The notes beneath the pieces were generated by a model. That model was not told the origin of the DNA and did no database searches. It worked only from the letters and a program-made list of their open reading frames with translations. Below, piece after piece: positions 1 through 7,537 of a stretch of 64,000 nt of DNA. The position numbers and the translations under genes were made by a program. How positions within the stretch are numbered: position 1 is the stretch's first letter; each line of letters begins with the position of its first letter. The stretch comes from Citroniella saccharovorans (lineage in GTDB: Bacteria > Bacillota > Clostridia > Tissierellales > Peptoniphilaceae). The DNA is taken from positions 124,001 through 188,000 of the forward strand of contig NZ_JAYKOT010000001.1 of the NCBI RefSeq assembly GCF_035481615.1, given 5' to 3'.

Positions 1-499
1 CATCACGCCCATCATAACTACCTGGATAGAACACCAGAATTGGAAGATCTGGAAATTCTGGCTGCATTGCATTTAACAGGTCATGGACTCTGATAAATGG
101 AAACACATCTCCCACTCCCGTGATGACAATTACATCACCAGCTTCATGTGGTTCATATTTCATTTTATTAACAAAAGCCATATTGTTCGCCATACGGCTC
201 ATTTGATCTCGAATAAATTCCATACCTTTTTTCTCTTCCATCAACGGTATTGTTTTAGCGATACGCTTATCTTCACAGATGGAAAGGAACACTTCATATA
301 AGTTGTATTCTATAAGATGGCAATCCATTGACTCATCTGCCATAATCTTCTCGATAAATTGTCTGACCATCATTTCTTCCGATGGGTCATAACAGAAGAT
401 TCGTATATTTACCTCGTTACTCAATCCTTTGCCTTCAAGAAACTCCGGCTCCTGCATTAAGATTCTGAGGCTATCTAGTCTTTCTTTCAATTCACTCAC
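1..499 (-). CDS. brxB: BREX protein BrxB (DUF1788), 3' part off the window
   Basis: BrxB is a core component of type 1 BREX phage-exclusion systems; its biochemical role is not settled. The visible 166 residues start with a GTG at 499 behind a strong GGAGG (507-513) and read SELKERLDSLRI..., then a stretch RIFCYDPSEEMM and the family-typical VITGVGDVFPFIRVHDLL followed by LVFYPGSYDG near the window edge. It lies 14 bases after brxA on the same strand, so the two are co-transcribed, and brxC would be expected next, outside the window. The C-terminal end is missing because the window stops. The reading frame has no breaks. GC is higher than in the rest of the window. Family assignment is from motif recall, not a search. 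Confidence 0.85.
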   Translation of the reverse strand, partial: MSELKERLDSLRILMQEPEFLEGKGLSNEVNIRIFCYDPSEEMMVRQFIEKIMADESMDCHLIEYNLYEVFLSICEDKRIAKTIPLMEEKKGMEFIRDQMSRMANNMAFVNKMKYEPHEAGDVIVITGVGDVFPFIRVHDLLNAMQPEFPDLPILVFYPGSYDGRD

Positions 500-513
500 T
501 TGGGCCTACCTCC

Positions 514-1143
514 TTACGAAAAGCAATTGAATGCAGGAAGAGCTATCTCATCGCCATTTTCACGGATTGCATTCTCAAGTATAGGCTGGAGCCATACCGG
601 ATTGAGCTTTGTCGCTCTAATGCTATCGATATACTCATTCTCCACCAGCATCTTTGTAATTACCTGTTTCAACTTGTTAACGGTAGAATCCTTCCAAGTT
701 GCTACCCAATCATCTTGCTCCTGCAAACGCAGAAAATAGCTATTCAAGTCTATCTTACCAAAAGTGGTGTCAGATAATCTGTATTTCTCACCGATGACTG
801 TAATCATAAAATCCCAAATCAAGCGGTATTGTTTCATCATGGCATACAGACATATTTGCTTTGCCACAATGGATGGCTGAGTCGCAATTGCCCCTACCAA
901 AGAATTATCGTCAAGTGCCTCTAATCTTCTCAGACAGGTAAGAGCCATGTTGCGTACCGACTTTTCTGTTGGATACTGAAATAAATTATCCGAAATGATA
1001 AGATTTATCACCTCTTCCGAGTTGTACCCTTCATTTAGCAACTTGGCAGTAGTACGCACCTCATAAAATAAAAATTGTTCTCTTGTTATGACAGCATTAT
1101 ATGGGCTTGCTGCCCGTAGAGCTGCTTTGTTATTTTGCTCCAT
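514..1143 (-). CDS. brxA: BREX protein BrxA (DUF1819)
   Basis: BrxA is the small, helical, DNA-binding-fold protein that opens type 1 BREX operons. The 209-residue product has the family pattern: REQFLFYEVRTTAKLLNEG near the N-terminus, a repeated helical body, LRRLEALDD, and a C-terminal WLQPILENAI segment. The length matches the family (about 200). The ATG at 1143 has an AGGAGG 8 bases upstream (1151-1156). The stop codon overlaps the ribosome binding site of brxB, so translation is probably coupled. Directly upstream lies the tail of a broken XRE-type regulator, which in intact loci could have been the operon's regulator (inference). Confidence 0.88.
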   Translation of the reverse strand: MEQNNKAALRAASPYNAVITREQFLFYEVRTTAKLLNEGYNSEEVINLIISDNLFQYPTEKSVRNMALTCLRRLEALDDNSLVGAIATQPSIVAKQICLYAMMKQYRLIWDFMITVIGEKYRLSDTTFGKIDLNSYFLRLQEQDDWVATWKDSTVNKLKQVITKMLVENEYIDSIRATKLNPVWLQPILENAIRENGDEIALPAFNCFS

Positions 1144-1163
1144 TCAAATCCTCCTAACGAATT

Positions 1164-1259
1164 TTATTCTTCGTTATTCTTAGCTTCGTCATCCGGCAAA
1201 GTCTCTAAGATATCACTAATTTGACAATCCAATGCCGTGCATATTCTTTCTTGGTCCTT
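1164..1259 (-). pseudogene. C-terminal remnant of an XRE/Cro-type regulator
   Basis: Read on the minus strand, 1259-1164 gives an open frame ending in ICTALDCQISDILETLPDD...NEE and a stop. This is the typical end of small Cro/CI-like regulators of the YozG type (alpha-5 region, 'CQxxDILE' followed by an acidic tail). The helix-turn-helix part is absent: upstream of about 1260 the sequence changes to an unrelated frame, so a deletion appears to have fused two genes. Its stop lies 20 bases before brxA. What is seen is the tail only; that it once regulated the BREX operon is inference. Confidence 0.6.
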
Positions 1260-1928
1260 GCGACATTTGTCATCTCACCAAGTTTTGTGGCATCATCTCG
1301 CAACTTGGTGCACTTGCTCTTATCATCATAGACGCTCTTATATTCTTCAATAAAAGCAAAAACCTTAAACATTTTCTCCAAGGTTTCTATCGATACTTCA
1401 GGCTTAACATCGCCTTATTTCAAAGGGTATCTTTCCGCATAATTTTCCCTACTATAGATACGAAGGAAGCGTCCTACCATCTCTCTGAACGAAACGGAAG
1501 GTGTTGTTATGCCGTATGCCTTCAGCAGGTAATCTTTGAATTCATTCAGAGTCTGTGTTCTCTGTATTTTATAGTCCGAGTCGCAGATTCCCACTTCGGA
1601 AGGTATTTTTGTACTTCTGCAAAAATAATCTATTCTGTCGCAAAAGTGGTGATGTCGTGTTCGCCATAAAAATAGCCACGCAAGGTTCTCGCTTCCATGT
1701 CATATAGCAAAGAATCACCGTTGGGATTGAGATAGATTTTTACAAAAAGCGTTCTCGTAAACTCTTCCAGAGACAAGTCTCCTTGAAAATATGTTGCTAA
1801 TTTTTGAGCAAACACTTTGAACTCAGTTTCTGCCAATCCCAAACACCTACATTTTTAATCAAGCGTGTACAACTACATAAGACTGACTCTAAGGATAATT
1901 CGTCTGTTTTATCTTTATTTTTTGCCAT
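1260..1928 (-). pseudogene. eroded reading frames of unknown function upstream of BREX
   Basis: On the minus strand an ATG at 1928 with a good AAGGAGA site starts a 43-codon frame (MAKNKDKTDELSLESVL...), faintly like the start of a type I restriction methylase HsdM, ending at 1797. A second frame, 1842-1630, reads LAETEFKVFAQKLATYF...LRGYFYGEHDITTFA. It continues after a frame change as a longer stretch (IPSEVGICDSDYKIQRTQT..., VSFREMVGRFLRIYSREN...) that holds an in-frame TAA near 1416 and runs into the XRE remnant. The coding-like composition interrupted by a frameshift, a stop and a fusion marks decay. I do not recognise the family of the main part. Confidence 0.5.
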
Positions 1929-2123
1929 CTCTATTCTCCTTTAAATTATCTAATCTTTTACATTCAAATATATCTTATATATAACATTTAAAAAAATACA
2001 AATTTTTTATATGTTTTTATTTTTTTCTTTTATAATTTTTTCATAGATTATATATGTAATTATAACATTGTATTAGCTTTTTATACAGAGCCAACTTTCC
2101 CATCCTACAAGTATTTGCAAAAT

Positions 2124-2850
2124 TACAATCATAACCACCGGCTAAGCCGGTGGTTTGTTTTGCCCCTATAAGGGGCTGTTACCGGCAGCATTTCATGCTT
2201 CGAACTTTCTTTCTCGTGCACCAATTTTCACAGCTGGTGCTAAAGCACCTTACTTTTTGCTTTTGTTTACTTGCTCTCCCGTAAACGGGTCTACAAATTC
2301 TTTAATGCTTATTTGGTCTGCCATGTAATCTTCTTTTAATTGATTTTTTATATATTCTTGTATTTTTTTCGCATTTTTTCCTGCTGTATCTACATAATAT
2401 CCTCTGCACCAAAAATGTCTATTTCCGTATTTGTATTTTAAGTTTGCATGTCTGTCAAATATTATCAAACTACTTTTTCCTTTTAAATAGCCCATTGTTT
2501 GAGATATGCTGTATTTCGGTGGAATTTCTAACAACATATGAATATGGTCTGGACAACATTCTGCTTCTATTATGCTTATTCCTTTTCTATCACATAAGTC
2601 CCTTAATATTTTTCCTATATCTTGTTTTAACCTTCCATATATTACTTGTCTTCTATATTTTGGAGCAAATACTATATGATACTTACAATTCCATGATGTA
2701 TGTGATAAACTATTATTATCCATTTAGGATACCTCCCTTTTCTGTCTATGCTACTGCCAGTAACATAAATAGTTTATCATGGGAGGTTTTTTGCTTGAAG
2801 CTAAAGCTTATTTTTCTACCACCAGCATAGCTGGTGGTTTATTCATGCTA
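2124..2850 (-). mobile_element. IS200-type insertion sequence (single tnpA)
   Basis: A complete small element of the IS200/IS605 group with only tnpA. The gene is flanked by two subterminal imperfect hairpins, as expected for single-strand transposition: 2818-2838 (stem ACCACCAGC/GCTGGTGGT) upstream of tnpA and 2133-2155 (stem AACCACCGGC/GCCGGTGGTT) downstream. A further small stem follows at 2162-2175 (CCCC...GGGG). No terminal inverted repeats or target duplications are expected in this family. The exact ends are not determinable here; the limits given are estimates placed just outside the hairpins. Confidence 0.8.
2250..2723 (-). CDS. tnpA: IS200-like transposase, Y1 HUH family
   Basis: Single-strand DNA transposase that cuts and joins the hairpin-marked ends of its element. 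The 157-residue protein has all family marks: YHIVFAPKYRRQVIYG near the N-terminus, the HUH metal-binding motif as HIH in CCPDHIHMLLEIPP (about residues 57-70), and the catalytic tyrosine in the C-terminal helix (IQEYIKNQ, about residue 124). Length is normal for IS200 TnpA (about 150), and the frame is intact, so the copy may be active. The ATG at 2723 follows an AGGGAGG. No tnpB is present. Confidence 0.93.
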   Translation of the reverse strand: MDNNSLSHTSWNCKYHIVFAPKYRRQVIYGRLKQDIGKILRDLCDRKGISIIEAECCPDHIHMLLEIPPKYSISQTMGYLKGKSSLIIFDRHANLKYKYGNRHFWCRGYYVDTAGKNAKKIQEYIKNQLKEDYMADQISIKEFVDPFTGEQVNKSKK

Positions 2851-2858
2851 AAGCGCAC

Positions 2859-2891
2859 AAAAAAAATCAGCCCATCTTTTGATGGACTGAT
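2859..2891 (-). terminator. rho-independent terminator of the sigma-factor gene
   Basis: A stem ATCAGTCCATC/GATGGGCTGAT with a four-base loop at 2866-2891 is followed on the minus strand by a run of eight T. The stop codon of the upstream sigma-factor gene lies inside the hairpin. Confidence 0.75.
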
Positions 2892-3464
2892 AAGTTTATT
2901 TTTCTAAGCTTTTTTTTTAGTTTTTCTAGGCCTCTTTTTTTGGCTTGTGAGACTGCTGCTTTTGATCTTTTTTGCTCTTTAGCTATTTCACTTGCCTTTT
3001 TCCCTTCAAAATATATTCCAACTAGTACTTCTCTTTCTATATCTGTAAGGCCTCTAAGGGCTTTTTTTAATCTCCTGATACTTTCTTCTAAAAGATAGTC
3101 TTCTTCTATATTTTCATCTGACTTTAGGGTTTCAAGTATTGGCCCATCTTCTCTTTCTAGACTTATGGCTTCTATTTTCCTATTTTTTTCAAGATAATAG
3201 TATTTTAAGTTTGTTTTTAGATAGGCTCCCATGCTCCCCCTTTCTTTTTTGTAATTTTTACAAAGTTCATATATTTTTAGGTAACCCTCCTGGATCAAGT
3301 CGTCGTATTGATTTGTTTTGTTGTAGTATGTTTTGATTGATTTTATAATGAGTGGTTTGTATTTTAGTGCTATCTCCCAATTTTCCCTATCTTTTTTTAT
3401 TTCTTCTATATTTTCTAATTTTCCTTTATTTCTTTCTTTAAGCAATTTTTTCTCTTTCTAGCAT
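2867..3464 (-). CDS. sigma-70 family sigma factor (UviA/YvrI-like), start region frameshifted
   Basis: A small alternative sigma factor, directing RNA polymerase to specific promoters. Region 2 is visible as YNKTNQYDDLIQEGYLKIYELC; region 4 as LRGLTDIEREVLVGIYFEG followed by the helix-turn-helix ASEIAKEQKRSKAAVSQAKKRG. The open frame itself begins only at a TTG (3445). An ATG at 3464 with AGGAAAT upstream would read MLEREK and then join this frame if the A6 run (3446-3451) had one base less, so I take 3464 as the real start with a one-base insertion. Its neighbours (ComK-like gene, YvrJ/GH25 cassette) suggest it drives a lysis- or stress-related regulon, by inference. Confidence 0.7.
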
Positions 3465-3678
3465 GCTTTTTTATTTCCTAGGATAATTTTATTGTATGGG
3501 TAATTAGGTTTTTTTTAAAAGTCTGAAGAAGCTCTATTCACTAATTTTTTTTACCTGCTTTTTAAATAAATTTTTTAAGGATGTCTATATGTTGAGCTTT
3601 TTAAAATTTTATATGGATATTTTTTTAAAGAATAGAGTAATTCCCTAGATTTGTTTTTTCTAATCTAAGGATTTTTTA

Positions 3679-3707
3679 TTGACTCCAGAACAAATGTTCT
3701 GTATAAT
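3679..3707 (+). promoter_or_regulatory. promoter with a LexA/DinR-type operator in its spacer
   Basis: TTGACT (3679-3684) and TATAAT (3702-3707) are 17 bases apart. The spacer holds a perfect palindrome, AGAACAAATGTTCT (3687-3700), matching the Gram-positive SOS box core GAAC-N4-GTTC. A repressor bound there would block RNA polymerase. The gene 26 bases downstream is the ComK-like protein at 3733. Confidence 0.7.
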
Positions 3708-3732
3708 ATAGGTATAAGTTATGGAGGAAGCT

Positions 3733-4206
3733 ATGCAAGATAAATATATAGAAGATTTTGAACTATGTTTAAAAAAGAAAATAATTTATTTGAAGCCTAT
3801 ATATGTAAGACTTGTAGGTAACTGCACAGAGATTTTGTTAAAGACTGGTGAAAAAGTTACTTGCCCTATGCCTATTGGACTTTGTATTAGGTATTTGTCG
3901 GAAATTCTTTTTATAAACCAAACTGCTGTTAGAAGGTATATGAAAACTAAGATTCTAAAGTCTAAAAATCTTCCTCTTTATCTTGGAAGGGAAGATATTT
4001 TTATTGGGATCAAAACTAGAAAACCAATCGGTAAAAATGATGGTGCTTTAACTTTTATAAATTTTAAGTATATTGAAAAGATAAAGGATAAGGAGGTTTA
4101 TCTTGGAAGGTATGGAGTTTTAGAATGTATATCTAAATCTGAAACTATAAAGAAAAATTATATTGAAGCTAGGGACTTTTATTATATTTTGTCCTACGAT
4201 AATTAA
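3733..4206 (+). CDS. ComK-like regulatory protein (tentative)
   Basis: A 157-residue protein with no membrane segment. The pattern TGEKVTCPMPIGLCI in the first half, then YLGREDIFIGIKTRKP..GALTFINFKYIEKI, resembles the ComK family of competence regulators (conserved central beta-strand block 'IYFPT..SP....WI...HI'). The match is weak and could instead be an unrelated phage or competence protein. I chose ATG 3733 over 3721 because GGAGGAA lies at the right distance before 3733 and would be inside the gene otherwise. The gene stands alone, is headed by a promoter carrying an SOS box, and is followed at once by a hairpin terminator, so damage-inducible monocistronic expression is likely. Confidence 0.4.
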   Translation: MQDKYIEDFELCLKKKIIYLKPIYVRLVGNCTEILLKTGEKVTCPMPIGLCIRYLSEILFINQTAVRRYMKTKILKSKNLPLYLGREDIFIGIKTRKPIGKNDGALTFINFKYIEKIKDKEVYLGRYGVLECISKSETIKKNYIEARDFYYILSYDN

Positions 4207-4209
4207 AAA

Positions 4210-4454
4210 AATCCTTGGAATTTTCCCAAGGATTCAAATTATTGACAAAGTAGCAAAATCCAAAAGGTACGCTGCATACGAAAGAAATTGTAAGAAATTT
4301 AAATTGAAATAATCCGCCCGTAAACCAAACTGTTTGAGCGTTAGCGAGTTTGCGATTTACAGGATTATGAGATTTAGAATTTTGGGTTTCTGCAGTCGGA
4401 AAAGCGTTTTTGGATTTTGTCTGCACTCTGATCCTTGGAATTTTTCCAAGGATT
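4210..4454. repeat. two near-identical hairpin terminators bracketing an imperfect palindrome
   Basis: Two copies of the stem AATCCTTGG/CCAAGGATT lie at 4210-4234 and 4431-4454. Both are bidirectional terminators, the first ending the ComK-like gene and the second ending the lysozyme gene. Between them about 195 bases form a larger inverted structure: AAAATCCAAAA near 4254 pairs with TTTTGGATTTT near 4409, and TAATCCGCCCGTAAA near 4310 pairs imperfectly with TTTACAGGATTA near 4357. The only long frame in it (minus strand) looks like a shadow. It could be a small repeat element inserted at a terminator, or a structured RNA. Confidence 0.5.
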
Positions 4455-5319
4455 TTATTTTTTGATTTCTTTTAATACGGCTTTGAGTGTATCAAGTCTT
4501 GTTTCTCCATATATTTTATTTTTAAATTTATCGCTATATCCAATGTGGATATATGGATGCTTTGGCTCACTTTCCATATATTTTAGGCTAAGATTATTAA
4601 ATCTTGCATATATGCTTGCTGCAAATAGGTCTAGCTCATTGGAATAGATTACTTCTATTTTTTTTGGATCATCTTTTTTAGCTATTTTCGTAAATCCATT
4701 TAGTCCTGCTTCTTTAATTATTTTCTCGTAGTCTTTGTAGGAGTAGTTTGAGTCTACTAATCCTTCTACTCTCCCCTACTTTGGATGTTGATGAATACTG
4801 CCAAATACCAAAGGGGTTTTTGTAGCTTACTTCTTCTCTCCACTCGGCAAGCCAGGTATCAAACCTACTTAACCTATTCATGTCTAGCTTATTTTCAAGC
4901 CAGTATTTCGATGAGTAAATCATAGAATAGTATCCACTTTTCTCTAGGCCAGTCAAAAATTCGTTTGCAATATCTGTAAGTTTTTCCCTGGCTAAATGGC
5001 CCTGGACTTTTTCATCTTCTAGGTCATATATAAGTGGATATTCAAAAGTTTTTCCCTTAATTTTATTTAAAAAGTGTTTTAATTCAAGCCTTGCTTCTTC
5101 TTCATTTCTAGCGTAAGAGTAGTGATATGCTCCAACTTTTAACTTGGCTTCTTTTGCCTTTCTATAGTTTTCTTCAAAAAATTCATCTACTCCCCTATTT
5201 ATAAATTCGCTAGAGTCATATCCGTAAGAGGCTCTTAATATTACAAATTCTACTTCTTCTTTTAGCAAATTAAAATCTACTATTCCGTTCCATTTTGATA
5301 AATCGACTCCCTTTTCCAT
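4455..5319 (-). CDS. GH25 family lysozyme (one-base frameshift)
   Basis: Cleaves the muramic acid beta-1,4 bond of peptidoglycan. The GH25 fold is clear: KGVDLSKWNGIVDF with the first catalytic Asp, FVILRASYG, GAYHYSYARN, PLIYDLED with the catalytic acidic cluster, IYSSKYWL, and DTWLAEW...GIWQYSS near the C-terminus. The first open frame ends prematurely in RLRENN; deleting one G from GGGG (4773-4776 on the plus strand) restores VGRVEGLVDSNYSYKDYEKII, the normal GH25 end, and then a ~90-residue tail to TAA at 4455. There is no signal peptide, as for endolysins that use a holin. It directly follows the YvrJ-type small membrane protein (three bases between), which could supply export. Confidence 0.8.
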
Positions 5320-5322
5320 AGC

Positions 5323-5463
5323 CTACTCCTTTAAAAGTGCTTTTGATAAATTTTCTATAGAATCAGCAAGTCTATCCATCTTGCTCTCAAGTCTAACAAG
5401 TAAGTAGATTGAAAGAGCTATTGGAAAACCAAGATTACTGATGTATCCGAAAACTTCTTCCAT
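5323..5463 (-). CDS. YvrJ-family small membrane protein
   Basis: A 46-residue product, MEEVFGYISNLGFPIALSIY followed by LLVRLESKMDRLADSIENLSKALLKE. One hydrophobic helix (about residues 5-24) followed by a charged amphipathic helix is the pattern of the YvrJ family and of small holin-like proteins. ATG at 5463 has AGGAGAG upstream. It sits between DUF2922 and the GH25 lysozyme, three bases ahead of the latter, so it may help the lysozyme reach the wall (inference). Family membership is from the sequence pattern and from the known pairing with DUF1659/DUF2922. Confidence 0.7.
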   Translation of the reverse strand: MEEVFGYISNLGFPIALSIYLLVRLESKMDRLADSIENLSKALLKE

Positions 5464-5481
5464 TTTATCTCTCCTTTTTAA

Positions 5482-5510
5482 AAAAGGGTTAGGCACTTCC
5501 TAACCCTTTT
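5482..5510 (-). terminator. hairpin between DUF2922 and yvrJ-like gene
   Basis: Perfect stem AAAAGGGTTAGG / CCTAACCCTTTT with a four-base loop and T-rich flank on both strands. It would reduce read-through from the DUF1659-DUF2922 pair into the YvrJ-lysozyme pair. Confidence 0.7.
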
Positions 5511-5515
5511 GTCTT

Positions 5516-5734
5516 TTATAATACTACTATATCTTTTGTAGTTGTTACAACTTTTCTAGCTCCCTTAATAGATGTTAGGTCTAGGTCGTTTTTGTGAAAT
5601 ACTTTAGTGTTTAATATTTCATTCATTGCTGATTTTATATCCCCGTCACTTAAATCCTTTGGATCATCGACCCTAAGTGTAAATACCTTGTCTAAGCTAT
5701 TGGCAAAATCCATTTCTAATACTGTCTTATCCAT
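5516..5734 (-). CDS. DUF2922 family protein
   Basis: A 72-residue protein, MDKTVLEMDFANSLDKVFTL, then RVDDPKDLSDGDIKSAMNEIL and a C-terminal GARKVVTTTKDIVVL. This matches the DUF2922 pattern (beta strands, 'DP..DLT...V...M..II', ending in a strand with K/D). Function is unknown. It follows the DUF1659 gene by 17 bases behind an AGGAGG site, and the two families are known to occur as a pair. No signal or membrane segment. Confidence 0.75.
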   Translation of the reverse strand: MDKTVLEMDFANSLDKVFTLRVDDPKDLSDGDIKSAMNEILNTKVFHKNDLDLTSIKGARKVVTTTKDIVVL

Positions 5735-5751
5735 TTTTTATCCTCCTTTTT

Positions 5752-5952
5752 TTAGTTAAGTTTCTTTTCAGATAACTTTATTATTCCTTCTACTGCTTTA
5801 CTAGAAAGCTTTTCTAATTCTTTTCCAGCTTTTAGTAAGTTTTCATCGCTTGCATCTGATTTGATATTTGAGTAAGTTTTACTTGCCTTTTTTTCCTTAC
5901 CTTCAGAATCAGAATACTTGTACTGAATTTTTAGTCTCAATTTTTCTCCCAT
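5752..5952 (-). CDS. DUF1659 family protein
   Basis: A 66-residue protein with LRLKIQYKYSDSEGKEKKASKTYSN, then DASDENLLKAGKELEKLSSK and a C-terminal amphipathic stretch, the usual layout of DUF1659. Function unknown. First gene of the DUF1659-DUF2922-YvrJ-GH25 series. GGAGGT lies 6 bases ahead of ATG 5952. Upstream, 5988-6012 contains an inverted repeat (TTTCAACC...GGTTGTAAA) that may be part of its control region. Confidence 0.7.
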   Translation of the reverse strand: MGEKLRLKIQYKYSDSEGKEKKASKTYSNIKSDASDENLLKAGKELEKLSSKAVEGIIKLSEKKLN

Positions 5953-6316
5953 TTTTTACCTCCAAGATTTTATTTTTGAGGAAAGGCCTTTTTTCAACCC
6001 TCATATATAGGTTGTAAAAATAGTAGAATTGTTAAGGTGAATTAAAGATTTTTTTGCTTATAAAATATTTTTAGTATTTTTTCTTGACGTCATAGATTTT
6101 TTAAAGAATCTATATGCTTTTTCCTACATTCCTACCTGCTGTTGTTCTCCCAAATAAAAAAGACGATGAAGTTATCCTCTCCCCGTCTTTAGGTTTGTCT
6201 CTTGACTTACCTGTGCCCCTATGGGTGAATATTAAGTTTAAAATGTTTATATTACCACTTACTAAATTTAGGTATAAGAAAAGCACCTATTATTATAAGT
6301 GCTCTTGGACATCAAT
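5953..6316. other. non-coding stretch with a terminator
   Basis: No convincing gene. It holds the inverted repeat upstream of the DUF1659 gene (about 5988-6012), a possible minus-strand stem AAAGACG/CGTCTTT with T-run (about 6158-6192), and a clear minus-strand terminator at 6280-6305 (GCACTTAT/ATAGGTGC type stem followed by TTTTC) that ends the broken gene at 6317. The frame on the plus strand from 6114 has poor codon structure and no start signal. Confidence 0.5.
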
Positions 6317-6752
6317 TTAGTATTTATTTATTAATTAGCTTTATTTTATCAATTAATCTTTTAGCATTCTCATTCTCATTCTCATATAAATTGTATTTAG
6401 AATAAAAGTTCAAATCAAAAGATAGTTAATTTTTTTAAAATTCCTAAAAATCCAAATTTCCTCATTTGAACTATCTACATGCTCATTTGTTCCTGGACCA
6501 ATTTTCCCCAAAATATAGATGTCTTCACCTAGTAAATTAATTACAAAACAATTAGTTGGAGTAATGTCAGTGCGAACCCTTTTTCTCCAGTTTCTTCTTC
6601 GTAAAATTCATTAGCAATATCTGTTAATTGAAAAAACAAATCATTATAGAAATCTTTTTGTTCTCTTTAAATGTTGAAACGCAACTTAAAATATTTTCTT
6701 TACTAACGGACTTAATTAAATATCCTAGAAAGAAATCGTCTATTTTACTCAT
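6317..6752 (-). pseudogene. unrecognised ~145-residue gene broken by three one-base indels
   Basis: ATG 6752 is preceded by GGAGG. Restoring three single-base changes gives one continuous product: MSKIDDFFLGYLIKSVSKEN, STFKENKKDFYNDLFFQLTD, IANEFYEEETGEK, TDITPTNCFVINLLGEDIYI, LGKIGPGTNEHVDSSNEEIW, ... and a lysine-rich end at TAA 6319-6317. The indels are near 6658 (one A too many), 6582 (one A missing) and 6414 (one T missing). No family recognised; size, acidity and position near a truncated ABC exporter ATPase would fit a small cytosolic immunity-type or phage protein, but that is a guess. Confidence 0.45.
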
Positions 6753-6865
6753 ATACGAAATCCTCCATTATAAATCTATCATTATTTATATGCTTTTCCT
6801 TCATATCATACTCCTATTATTGATCTTAATACTATTTTTTATCTTAGTTATAGTTTTTGATTAAT

Positions 6866-7469
6866 TTATTGCTTATAAAATTTTGCTTGTGCTTCATACA
6901 TTTCTCTATAGTTTGATGAATTTGCTATTAGCTCATAGTGCGTGCCTATATCACTCACTCTACCATCTTTAAAGACTATTATCTTGTCAACGCTCTTGCA
7001 TATACCAAGTCTATGCGTAACGATGATGGATGTCCTTCCCTTTGATATATCAAGGAACTTCTTTAAGATCTCGCTCTCTTGCATTGGGTCAAGAGCCGAT
7101 GTTGCTTCGTCAAGTATAATAAGCTTTGACTCCTTATACAAGGACCTTGCTATATCAAGCCTTTGCCTTTCGCCGCCCGATAGCTCTACTCCATCAAAAT
7201 CCTTGCCAAGTCTTGTATCAAGTGAATGCTCCTTATAAAATTTGTCTAGTCCCACATAATCAAGCAGTGACTTCACTTTTGCCTCATCATAAGTCTCTTG
7301 CGATGCAATATGCTCAGCTATGCCAAGATTAGTCTCTGTCCTTTCTTGAGGAACTATTGTGTAGTCATCAAAGTTAAGTCCTCTTCCATTAATATTTACT
7401 CCGCCAAAAGATATTTCTCCACTCGCATTGTAAACGCCCGTCAAAGCCTTTGTAAATGTTGTTTTACCC
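6866..7469 (-). pseudogene. ABC exporter ATPase, C-terminal half only
   Basis: What remains is the nucleotide-binding domain of a peptide/drug-exporter type ABC protein: the tail of Walker A (GKTTFTKALTG, frame continuing to 7469), YTIVPQERT (Q-loop), VELSGGERQRLDIARSLY (signature), LIILDEATSALDPMQE (Walker B), IVTHRL (H-loop). Everything upstream of the Walker A Gly is gone: at about 7469 the sequence switches abruptly to the 3' flank of the KilA-N gene. So the membrane domain was lost by insertion or deletion at this junction. Confidence 0.8.
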
Positions 7470-7494
7470 TACAATGTCAAGCAATTGTTACATA

Positions 7495-7524
7495 AAATTA
7501 GACGATATTTCTATCGCCTAATTT
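7495..7524 (-). terminator. terminator after the KilA-N gene
   Basis: Near-perfect stem AAATTAGGCGATA / TATCGTCTAATTT with a small loop, 13 bases past the KilA-N stop codon, at the junction to the truncated ABC gene. Confidence 0.7.
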
Positions 7525-7537
7525 ATATACAAAACTT

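Noticed and set aside
1232..1669. 145-residue frame on the plus strand
   Set aside because: It lies opposite the eroded minus-strand genes, is rich in Phe/Ile/Cys as antisense frames are, and has no ribosome site.
2444..2830. 128-residue hydrophobic frame on the plus strand
   Set aside because: Antisense shadow of the IS200 transposase and its flank.
4169..4426. 85-residue minus-strand frame in the palindromic segment
   Set aside because: No ribosome site, overlaps a terminator and the end of the ComK-like gene; better explained as a repeat or RNA.
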